Source of the DNA: Clostridiales bacterium
Lineage (GTDB): Bacteria > Bacillota > Clostridia > Tissierellales > Sedimentibacteraceae
Reading direction: 5' to 3'
NCBI GenBank assembly: GCA_003457065.1
Contig: DMJQ01000120.1
Coordinates: 3,734 to 10,940, forward strand
DNA: 7,207 bases
Part shown: positions 1 to 5,774 of the stretch, one piece after another
How positions within the stretch are numbered: the stretch's first letter is position 1
How the letters are laid out: each line of letters starts with the position of its first letter
Made by a program: the position numbers and the translations under genes
Notes under the pieces: model-generated
Seen by the model: only the letters and a program-made list of their open reading frames with translations
Databases searched by the model: none
Told to the model about the DNA's origin: nothing

Positions 1-324
1 TGTTGCTGCAACTCCCTTCCCACCTTTAGAATTCAGTAAAATGTGCCAGTTATGCCCAATTATTACACAAGCTCCGGCCAGATAAGCACCTGTCTGGCCT
101 CCAAGTTTGCTTCCCATAATAACTGCCAAAACACCTTTTAAAACATCTCCTAAGAAAACCATTGCACCTATTTTCTTTCCGAATGTTCTCATGGCATTTG
201 TTGTTCCTGCATTTCCGCTTCCGTAATCTCTCACATCTTTATCGGCATATAATTTTCCAAGTATGTAAGCAAATGAAATGTTACCTAAAAAATAAGATAT
301 AATTGCAATAATAAAGTAATTCAT
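1..324 (-). CDS. plsY: Glycerol-3-phosphate acyltransferase PlsY, N-terminal part (cut by window edge)
   Basis: PlsY is an integral membrane enzyme that transfers an acyl group from acyl-phosphate to glycerol-3-phosphate, the first step of phosphatidic acid synthesis in most Gram-positive bacteria. I translated 108 residues on the minus strand; the C-terminal part lies outside the window (the family is usually about 200 residues). Visible hallmarks are a hydrophobic N-terminal helix (about residues 2-22), the conserved GSGNAGTTN motif at 35-43, a second hydrophobic stretch (about 53-70), a third (about 78-90), and the GH(N)W...SKGGKGVAAT motif at 90-108, the glycine-rich substrate loop. The usual phenylalanine before KGGKG is a serine here. 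The start at 324 is set by a GGAGG site at about 331-335. The gene follows der on the same strand after 76 bp and is probably cotranscribed. In related genomes gpsA often comes next; that is inference because it is off the window. Confidence 0.95.
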   Translation of the reverse strand, partial: MNYFIIAIISYFLGNISFAYILGKLYADKDVRDYGSGNAGTTNAMRTFGKKIGAMVFLGDVLKGVLAVIMGSKLGGQTGAYLAGACVIIGHNWHILLNSKGGKGVAAT

Positions 325-346
325 AATATCCTCCTGACGACAGATA

Positions 347-380
347 AGCAACTGTTCAGATTTTAATCTGCTCAATTGCT
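347..380 (-). other. Imperfect hairpin in the der-plsY intergenic gap
   Basis: Two 16-nt arms, 347-362 and 365-380, face each other around a 2-nt centre. In RNA of the operon's sense (minus) strand, 14 of 16 positions pair, counting one U-G wobble. The wobble becomes an unpaired C/A in plus-strand RNA, so the fold suits the sense transcript better. The innermost pair must open to give a loop of four. No U-run follows in the sense direction: the next bases lead into the plsY ribosome binding site about 11 nt away. It is therefore not a standard intrinsic terminator. It could be an mRNA stability or processing element, or could modulate plsY translation; its function is unknown. Confidence 0.6.
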
Positions 381-400
381 CTCTGTTTTTCATCATTATA

Positions 401-1726
401 CTAAAGGTTCTTTTGGTTTTTGCTCCTGAATTCTATAATAATCGGTGTTCCTTTGTATTCAAAGGATTCGCGTATTTTATTCTCCAAATATCTTTCATAT
501 GAAAAGTGCACTATGCTTGAATCATTGACAAATATTAGGAACTTCGGAGGATTTACGGCAACCTGTGTTCCGTAATAAATTTTAAGTCTTTTCCCTCTTA
601 CGGTTCTCGGCTGATTCATGAGTACAGCTTCCGTAATAATGTCATTTAAAACACCTGTGGAAACTCTTAAATTTCTGAATTTATATACTTCATCAACCTC
701 ATCCAGTATTTTGTTTACTCTCTGCCCCGTCAATGCAGAAACCGTTAAAATCGGTGCATATGATGCATAAGCAAGACTGTTTCTCACATTGTCATGAAAT
801 TCCTTAAAAGTGCTGTTGTCTTTTTCAACCAAATCCCATTTGTTGATTATAATAATCATGCCCTTGTTGTTATCATGAGAATAACCTGCAATACGAATAT
901 CCTGGTCGGTTACTCCCTTGTCGGCATCAATTACCAGAATGCATATATCGGCTCTTTCAACGGCTGTAAATGCCCTAAGCACGCTGTATTTTTCCACCGT
1001 TTCACTTACCCTGCTCTTCTTTCTGATGCCGGCCGTATCTATTAAGGTATATCTTTGTCCGTTTCTCTCAAATTCTGTATCTATGGCATCCCTTGTGGTT
1101 CCCGGTATATCACTTACAATTACTCTGTTTTCTCCGATAATTCTGTTTATAATTGATGATTTACCTGCATTTGGTTTTCCTATGACTGCTATTTTAATAC
1201 TTTCATCATCTTCCTCCGTATCCATGGTATCATCAAATTTTGAAATTATTTCATCAAGCAGATCACCTATTCCCAAAGCTTCTGCCGAAGAAATCGATAC
1301 AGGCTCACCGATGCCCAGATTATAAAATTCATAAATATTGTTGTCGTTAACGAACTTATCCATTTTATTAACGACCAGTATTATTTCTTTCTTGGATTTT
1401 CTGAGCATATGTGCAACTTCCGTATCAGCTGCCGTAACACCCTCCTTGCCGTCAACCATGAACAGTATCACATCTGCCATGTCAATGGCTATTTCAGCCT
1501 GAACTCTCATCTGGGCAAATATGGTATCAGTTGTATTTGGTTCTATACCGCCTGTGTCTATCAATGTAAAATGGTTGTCAAGCCATTCACATTCAGCGTA
1601 AATTCTGTCTCTTGTTACTCCGGGTGTATCTTCTGTTATAGAAATTCTTTTTCCTGCTATCCTGTTAAAAAGCGTAGACTTACCTACATTTGGTCTGCCC
1701 ACTATCGTTACTACTGGTCTTGCCAT
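401..1726 (-). CDS. der: Ribosome biogenesis GTPase Der (EngA)
   Basis: Der is an essential GTPase with two tandem G domains that helps late assembly of the 50S ribosomal subunit. The 441-residue product has the normal family length. G domain 1 shows the P-loop GRPNVGKS at 10-17, PGVTRD at 35-40, DTGG at 57-60 and NKMD at 120-123. An acidic linker (about 164-176) leads to G domain 2, with GKPNAGKSS at 183-191, PGTTRD at 208-213, DTAG at 230-233, NKWD at 295-298 and SAL at 330-332. The rest (about 350-441) is the C-terminal KH-like RNA-binding domain. All nucleotide-binding motifs are intact. The start is fixed by a CGGAGGA site at 1731-1737, which lies inside the 12-bp gap to the upstream DUF512 gene. 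The short gap indicates cotranscription and perhaps translational coupling. Confidence 0.98.
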   Translation of the reverse strand: MARPVVTIVGRPNVGKSTLFNRIAGKRISITEDTPGVTRDRIYAECEWLDNHFTLIDTGGIEPNTTDTIFAQMRVQAEIAIDMADVILFMVDGKEGVTAADTEVAHMLRKSKKEIILVVNKMDKFVNDNNIYEFYNLGIGEPVSISSAEALGIGDLLDEIISKFDDTMDTEEDDESIKIAVIGKPNAGKSSIINRIIGENRVIVSDIPGTTRDAIDTEFERNGQRYTLIDTAGIRKKSRVSETVEKYSVLRAFTAVERADICILVIDADKGVTDQDIRIAGYSHDNNKGMIIIINKWDLVEKDNSTFKEFHDNVRNSLAYASYAPILTVSALTGQRVNKILDEVDEVYKFRNLRVSTGVLNDIITEAVLMNQPRTVRGKRLKIYYGTQVAVNPPKFLIFVNDSSIVHFSYERYLENKIRESFEYKGTPIIIEFRSKNQKNL

Positions 1727-1738
1727 TTTTTCCTCCGA

Positions 1739-3034
1739 TTATTTCGTAATCAAGTTCAGCAATGCTTTACCGTCCACATCACAAACTTCTACTTCTGTAT
1801 TTAATTCTTTTTTTAAATCATCCACTGTCAGGTCATCTAATGTAACATTGTTGTCGTTAATCATATTTCTCGGCAATATAATATTTTTATAATTTTTATC
1901 CTTTAACTGTTCAATAATATCATGCCCTGTTGTTAGGCCTGAGACTGTTATTCTTTCACCAAAAAAGTTATTGACTATTTTTACCACATTTATTTTCACG
2001 GATATCTTCTTCATTATTTTTTCTGACAGTTCGACCATCAGATCATAGGCAGCCGCACCTGTCACAAACGTAACTTCTTCTGAGACCGGTTTTACGCCTT
2101 CATAATCATTGAGCAAATCTTCTATCTGCTGCCTGAACAATCTGCACATTCCTATGCCGTTTTCAAGTTGGTCGAAGTCCTCGTAGCTTTCATAAGGCGG
2201 GAAGTCCATTTCACCTGAAATATAAAACTCATCCGCAATAAAAATGAATCTTGTTCCCAGCTTTTCAAACAATTCATCCTGAAGCGCTGTCACCTGATTC
2301 ACGACTCCCGCTGCGCTTTCCCTGTCAAAAGGTTTGAGTTTTGCCAGTCCGCCTCTGAATTTTGTAAGACCAACCGGTACAACCGCCACGCTTCGGAGAC
2401 CGGGATGGAGTCCGGATAAATCTCTTATGGTTTTTTCAAGCTGTGCCCCGTCATTTACGTCCCGAACCAGCACTATCTGGCAGTCCACTGTTATTCCCGC
2501 ATCAAGGAGCCTTTTAAGATACTCCAGAATATCCATATCTTTTTTGTTTCCCATCATATACTTTCTGAGTTCACGGTCCGTAGTATGAACAGATACCTTT
2601 ATGGGGCTGATTTTATATTTAACGATTCTTTCTATCTCATCGTCAGATAAATTAGTCAGAGTAATAAAATTACCGTAAAGAAATGAGAGCCTGGTGTCCT
2701 CATCCTTTAAATAAAGGGTTTCTCTCATGCCTCTTGGCAGCTGGTCTATAAAGCAGAAAATGCATTTGTTTGAGCACACCTTTATATTGTCCATGAGTGT
2801 ATTTTCAAATACAATTCCTATATCCTCGTCATATTCCTTTTCTATTTCAAGTTCCCAGATTTCTCCGTAACTTTTTTTTACTTCGAGAGTAACATTTTCA
2901 TCCGAAATCTGATATTTATAATCTATATAATCCTTAACACTGCAATTATTTACTGAAATAAGCTCATCGCCGGGTTCAAGCTCAAGCTCTTCCGCAATTG
3001 AATTTTTTAAAACCTTCACTATTATATTTTTCAT
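1739..3034 (-). CDS. DUF512 family radical-SAM/PDZ protein of unknown function
   Basis: This 431-residue protein matches the pattern of the DUF512 family, predicted Fe-S proteins with an N-terminal PDZ-like domain, a radical-SAM-type barrel and a C-terminal DUF512 domain. Residues 1-70 look PDZ-like (LEPGDELISVNN at 19-30). A CxxxCxxC motif at C87, C91 and C94, in the context CSNKCIFCFIDQLPRGMR, would bind a [4Fe-4S] cluster and S-adenosylmethionine. The barrel follows (about 95-270, with LSFLYGNFITLTNL at 116-129 and KVSVHTT at 146-152). The C-terminal part includes a VTGAAA stretch at 324-329 and GLTTGHD at 366-372. The substrate is unknown. The ribosome binding site is a modest AAAGGA at 3041-3046. 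The gene appears to lead an operon with der and plsY. That linkage hints at a role in ribosome or RNA maturation, but this is inference only. Confidence 0.92.
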   Translation of the reverse strand: MKNIIVKVLKNSIAEELELEPGDELISVNNCSVKDYIDYKYQISDENVTLEVKKSYGEIWELEIEKEYDEDIGIVFENTLMDNIKVCSNKCIFCFIDQLPRGMRETLYLKDEDTRLSFLYGNFITLTNLSDDEIERIVKYKISPIKVSVHTTDRELRKYMMGNKKDMDILEYLKRLLDAGITVDCQIVLVRDVNDGAQLEKTIRDLSGLHPGLRSVAVVPVGLTKFRGGLAKLKPFDRESAAGVVNQVTALQDELFEKLGTRFIFIADEFYISGEMDFPPYESYEDFDQLENGIGMCRLFRQQIEDLLNDYEGVKPVSEEVTFVTGAAAYDLMVELSEKIMKKISVKINVVKIVNNFFGERITVSGLTTGHDIIEQLKDKNYKNIILPRNMINDNNVTLDDLTVDDLKKELNTEVEVCDVDGKALLNLITK

Positions 3035-3066
3035 AATTGTTCCTTTACAAGCTTACTTTAATTGAC

Positions 3067-3169
3067 ATTTTATCACAAGTGCAAGCATCTTATCCGCTTG
3101 ATTTACACTATTTTAATAAAATATAACATCAGATAAAACCCATAAGGTTTTATTTCATATTAGATATTT
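3067..3169. repeat. Tandem intergenic repeat, copy 1
   Basis: First of two head-to-tail copies of a roughly 103-bp unit in the divergent spacer. Against copy 2 it is roughly four fifths identical by hand alignment, with one or two single-base indels. Shared blocks are AGTGCAAGC, CTTATC, AATAAA, CAGATAAAACC and GGTTTTATTTCAT. It has a degenerate first stem (CAAGC/GCTTG around 3082-3100) and an intact second stem, ATAAAACC (3133-3140) with GGTTTTAT (3146-3153), with a CATAA loop. Its operon-proximal end reads TGATAAAAT on the minus strand, resembling an extended -10. I recognise no known repeat family and no ORF in it. Confidence 0.8.
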
Positions 3170-3271
3170 ATTATATCATGAGTGCAAGCCGCTTATCGGC
3201 TTGCTTCACACCGATTCAATAAATACATTAAATCAGATAAAACCGTTAGGTTTTATTTCATCTTAGTATTT
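3170..3271. repeat. Tandem intergenic repeat, copy 2
   Basis: Second copy of the unit, with both hairpins intact. The first has an 8-bp perfect stem, GCAAGCCG (3184-3191) with CGGCTTGC (3197-3204), and a CTTAT loop. The second pairs ATAAAACC (3237-3244) with GGTTTTAT (3249-3256) around GTTA. The copy starts with ATTATATCAT, and the same 10-mer recurs right after it at 3272-3281, so the boundary motif occurs three times counting the variant at 3067. On the minus strand this motif reads ATGATATAAT, a TGn-TATAAT extended -10. The stems have few G/C pairs or lack T-runs, so I do not call them terminators. Transcripts starting upstream would carry these hairpins in the leader of the DUF512-der-plsY operon. 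Confidence 0.8.
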
Positions 3272-3301
3272 ATTATATCATAACTGTTTCCCTGACTGCA
3301 A
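3272..3301 (-). promoter_or_regulatory. Candidate sigma-A promoter for the DUF512-der-plsY operon
   Basis: On the minus strand, TTGCAG (3301-3296) is followed after 18 bp by TATAAT (3277-3272), preceded by TGA, giving an extended -10. Transcription would start near 3265 and yield a leader of about 230 nt that crosses both repeat copies. Similar extended -10 hexamers without a good -35 occur at 3175-3170 (TATAAT) and 3072-3067 (TAAAAT), so one or more closer starts are possible. This is a consensus match only, with no experimental support. Confidence 0.5.
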
Positions 3302-3452
3302 TGTATTTTTAGGCAGCAACAACTGCCTTCATCACTCGTGTCTTTAAAAAGATTGTCATAATTATCTTTGTATTTTTAGCACTTTTTGTTATAATATTAT
3401 TATCATCCAGAATTTTCAAATTATTTCTGGCAATAAACCAAAGGGGGAAACG
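3282..3452. other. Remainder of the divergent spacer upstream of the oligoendopeptidase gene
   Basis: Beyond the tandem repeat this stretch holds promoter elements for both directions, described separately, and one small inverted repeat: AGGCAG (3311-3316) and CTGCCT (3323-3328) around CAACAA. That inverted repeat lies between the outward-facing promoters and could be an operator or a chance hairpin. No ORF with a credible ribosome binding site was seen other than the peptidase gene's own start. Confidence 0.45.
3368..3395 (+). promoter_or_regulatory. Candidate promoter of the M3 oligoendopeptidase gene
   Basis: A perfect TATAAT at 3390-3395 is preceded by TGT (3387-3389), making an extended -10. 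The -35 is weak: TTGTAT at 3368-3373 with a 16-bp spacer. Transcription would start near 3402, giving a leader of about 50 nt that includes the AAGGGGG ribosome binding site at 3441-3447. Confidence 0.6.
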
Positions 3453-5147
3453 ATGAAATTTAATGAATACGAGTACAAACGACCTGATTTTGACAGCATA
3501 AAAAGCCGATACACAGATTTAATAAACAAGTTTAATAGCTCAGAAACCGCAGAGGAGCAGTATCGGTACGTAAAAGAAATAAATGAACTCCAGAAAGAAA
3601 CAGAAACCATGGCTCAGCTTGTGGCAATAAGAAACTCCATTAATACTGCCGATAATTTTTACGACGAGGAAAATGAATACATTGACATGATTTCTCCCAA
3701 ACTCGACGGGTTAAGAGTTGATTTTTACAAGGCTCTTTTAAATTCAAAATTTAAAGAAGAATTAAAGCAAATGGTTCATCCTCAGCTTTTCACCATTGCC
3801 GAAATGGAAATCAGGACATTTGCTGATGAAGTCGTCCCTTTGCTACAGGAAGAAAACAAGCTTGTAAGTGAATATTCAAAACTGGTTTCATCCGCTCAGA
3901 TAAACTTTGACGGCAAGGTATTAAATTTATCACAGCTGCAACCGTACATGGAATCCATGGACCGCAGCACAAGAAAAGAAGCTTACGAAAAATGGAGCGG
4001 ATTTTTTAAAGATAATGAATCCAAGTTTGATATGATCTACGACAAAATGGTCAAGGTCAGAAATGAGATAGCTGTTAAGCTTGGTTTTAAGAACTTTGTT
4101 GAACTGGGATACCTGAGAATGGGAAGGTCTGATTACAATGCGGATGATGTCAGAAAATTCAGGGAACACACTTTAAAATACATAGTTCCTCTTTCAAATG
4201 ACTTAAGGGAAAAACAAAGAAAAAGAATAGGTGTTGATAAGTTAAAATATTATGACACGCCTTTAAACTTCATATCGGGAAACCCTGCTCCAAAAGGAAA
4301 CAAGCAGTGGATAATGGAAAGAGCAAAAAAAATGTATGAAGAACTTTCTCCAGAAACAGGAGAATTTATTAACATGATGCTTGAAAGGGATCTGTTTGAC
4401 CTTGAAACAAAACCAAATAAACAGTCAGGCGGATATTGCACATTCCTTCACAGCTTTAAATCACCGTTTATATTTGCAAACTTTAACGGAACTCAGGATG
4501 ATGTGACGGTTGTTACTCATGAGGCAGGTCATGCATTCCAGACATATCAAAGCATGAATTTTGATATTCCTGAATACTGCTTCCCTACTTCGGAAGCATG
4601 CGAAATTCACTCCATGAGCATGGAATTTATTACATGGCCGTGGATGGAACTGTTCTTTGAAAGTGATACTGAAAAATTTAAATTTTTCCATCTTGCGGAT
4701 TCCATGATGTTTATCCCATACGGAGTCACAGTTGACGAATTTCAGCATGTTGTATATGAGAATCCGGATATGACACCTGATGAAAGAAAAAAGGCATGGA
4801 GAGAAATTGAGAAAAAGTACACTCCGCACATTGATTACGACAACAATGAGTTTTTAGACAAAGGAACATTCTGGCTTAAGCAGGGACATATATTCTTTGA
4901 GCCATTTTATTATATAGACTATACGCTGGCACAAATCTGCGCATACCAGTTCTGGATCAAATTTAATGAAGACAGGAAAAAAGCATGGAATGACTACATA
5001 AACATATGCAATGTAGGCGGAAGTCTCTCGTTCCTTGATATATTAAAAACAGGCAGCTTGAAAAGCCCGTTTGAAGAAGAAACAATAAAATCAGTTACTT
5101 CTCATATAAAAAGTTATCTTGATTCAATTGATGACACAAGCCTGTAA
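3453..5147 (+). CDS. M3 family zinc oligoendopeptidase
   Basis: This is a cytosolic zinc metallopeptidase that cleaves short peptides, likely finishing the breakdown of imported or internal oligopeptides. The 564-residue protein has no signal peptide. The zinc site is HEAGH at 356-360 (H356 and H360 bind zinc, E357 is the catalytic base). The third ligand is probably E384 in CEIHSMS, 24 residues further on, as expected for family M3. A tyrosine-rich motif, FYYIDYTLAQ (485-494), matches the conserved substrate-binding tyrosines near the C terminus. The N-terminal half is helical and charged, forming one wall of the deep cleft. Length and motif context fit the M3 subfamily that is related to but distinct from classical PepF, so I give no symbol. 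The start follows AAGGGGG at 3441-3447. The gene appears monocistronic, with its own promoter and a terminator 28 bp after the stop. Confidence 0.95.
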   Translation: MKFNEYEYKRPDFDSIKSRYTDLINKFNSSETAEEQYRYVKEINELQKETETMAQLVAIRNSINTADNFYDEENEYIDMISPKLDGLRVDFYKALLNSKFKEELKQMVHPQLFTIAEMEIRTFADEVVPLLQEENKLVSEYSKLVSSAQINFDGKVLNLSQLQPYMESMDRSTRKEAYEKWSGFFKDNESKFDMIYDKMVKVRNEIAVKLGFKNFVELGYLRMGRSDYNADDVRKFREHTLKYIVPLSNDLREKQRKRIGVDKLKYYDTPLNFISGNPAPKGNKQWIMERAKKMYEELSPETGEFINMMLERDLFDLETKPNKQSGGYCTFLHSFKSPFIFANFNGTQDDVTVVTHEAGHAFQTYQSMNFDIPEYCFPTSEACEIHSMSMEFITWPWMELFFESDTEKFKFFHLADSMMFIPYGVTVDEFQHVVYENPDMTPDERKKAWREIEKKYTPHIDYDNNEFLDKGTFWLKQGHIFFEPFYYIDYTLAQICAYQFWIKFNEDRKKAWNDYINICNVGGSLSFLDILKTGSLKSPFEEETIKSVTSHIKSYLDSIDDTSL

Positions 5148-5175
5148 AACAGATGCAATACCTGAACCACGCATT

Positions 5176-5202
5176 AAAAAAAGCCTTAATAAGGCTTTTT
5201 TT
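5176..5202. terminator. Bidirectional intrinsic terminator between convergent genes
   Basis: A perfect 12-bp inverted repeat: seven A's plus GCCTT at 5176-5187, loop AAT, then AAGGC plus seven T's at 5191-5202. The A-run on one side and T-run on the other make it work in both directions. It would end the oligoendopeptidase transcript on the plus strand and, 13 bp past the ferredoxin stop, the ferredoxin transcript on the minus strand. Confidence 0.92.
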
Positions 5203-5215
5203 ATTCTTCGTATCA

Positions 5216-5392
<177 letters not shown>

Positions 5393-5419
5393 TCACCTCC
5401 CCCAATATCATCAGTAACC

Positions 5420-5448
5420 ATTCTAACACTATTTGTCCATATTTAAAA
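5420..5448 (-). promoter_or_regulatory. Candidate promoter of the ferredoxin gene
   Basis: On the minus strand TAGAAT (5425-5420) is preceded by TGT, giving an extended -10. The -35 position, 17 bp upstream, is a poor TTTTAA (5448-5443). Transcription would start near 5413, giving a short leader of about 27 nt that carries the strong GGAGGTGA ribosome binding site. Confidence 0.5.
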
Positions 5449-5715
5449 GCATTTTTTATATAAAATTGTAAATATTTTATTAATATTGAATAAATAAGTC
5501 GTTAGTTTTGTTATCTTATTACAAAATGATAACTTGAAATAAAAATTAAGTTTTATTAACTTTTTTTGTAATTACTAAATTTCATATCAATGTTATCAGT
5601 ATTTTCACAAATATCTTTGTCGAAACTTTATTAAAGTTTTAAATAATAGATTTTTCTTTATTTTAAAATTTTTATAACGTTTTCTCGCAACTATTGAAAA
5701 ATAAGCCTCTTCGAA
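5449..5715. other. Very AT-rich spacer upstream of the symporter gene
   Basis: This is the body of the 388-bp divergent spacer between the ferredoxin and symporter genes. I see no ORF with a plausible ribosome binding site, no RNA gene and no riboswitch core. It contains several AT-rich inverted repeats: GTTATC (5510-5515) with GATAAC (5528-5533), AAGTT (5548-5552) with AACTT (5558-5562) followed by a T-run, and a stronger 17-bp palindrome at 5623-5639 listed separately. The A/T tracts may act as curved or UP-element-like DNA for the strong promoter at 5716-5744; that is inference. Confidence 0.5.
5623..5639. promoter_or_regulatory. Perfect 17-bp palindrome upstream of the symporter promoter
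   Basis: AAACTTTA (5623-5630) and TAAAGTTT (5632-5639) are exact reverse complements around a single T. The centre lies about 85 bp upstream of the symporter -35 box, a position that would suit an activator or a distal operator. I do not recognise the consensus of a known regulator. In DNA this AT-rich an 8-bp arm could also arise by chance. Confidence 0.35.
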
Positions 5716-5744
5716 TTGACAACGCATATTTTGTTTGTTAGAAT
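5716..5744 (+). promoter_or_regulatory. Strong sigma-A promoter of the symporter gene
   Basis: A perfect TTGACA (5716-5721), a 17-bp spacer and TAGAAT (5739-5744), with TGT just before the -10 (5736-5738), make a near-consensus promoter with an extended -10. Transcription would start near 5751, so the leader is only about 24 nt and is almost filled by the AAGGAGGA ribosome binding site at 5761-5768. This leaves no room for a riboswitch or attenuator. Confidence 0.88.
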
Positions 5745-5757
5745 ATTATCATAATAT
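5743..5757. promoter_or_regulatory. Possible operator overlapping the symporter transcription start
   Basis: ATATTAT (5743-5749) and ATAATAT (5751-5757) form a perfect 7-1-7 palindrome centred on C5750. It begins within the last two bases of the -10 box and spans the predicted start site. A repressor bound here would block a promoter that is otherwise near consensus. I do not recognise the regulator, and its pure A/T arms weaken the case. Confidence 0.4.
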
Positions 5758-5774
5758 GGAAAGGAGGATACAAA

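Noticed and set aside
794..1325. Plus-strand open frames inside der
   Set aside because: They are antisense to a fully conserved gene, overlap it completely, and their products show no recognisable motif. I treat them as shadows of der.
3133..3256. Intrinsic terminators at the two ATAAAACC/GGTTTTAT stems
   Set aside because: The stems contain only two G/C pairs each and are not followed by an uninterrupted T-run, and no convergent gene ends there. They are described as part of the repeat instead.
3067..3281. CRISPR array
   Set aside because: There are only two copies of a long unit of about 103 bp, contiguous head to tail and diverged throughout, with no short repeat and unique-spacer pattern and no cas genes.
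4461..4829. Minus-strand open frame of 122 codons within the oligoendopeptidase gene
   Set aside because: It lies opposite the zinc-site region of the real gene, and its product has no family resemblance. Its length is explained by the codon constraint of the sense gene.
5548..5568. Terminator with stem AAGTT/AACTT followed by seven T's
   Set aside because: The stem has 5 bp with one G/C pair, too weak for a terminator, and no gene ends nearby on either strand.
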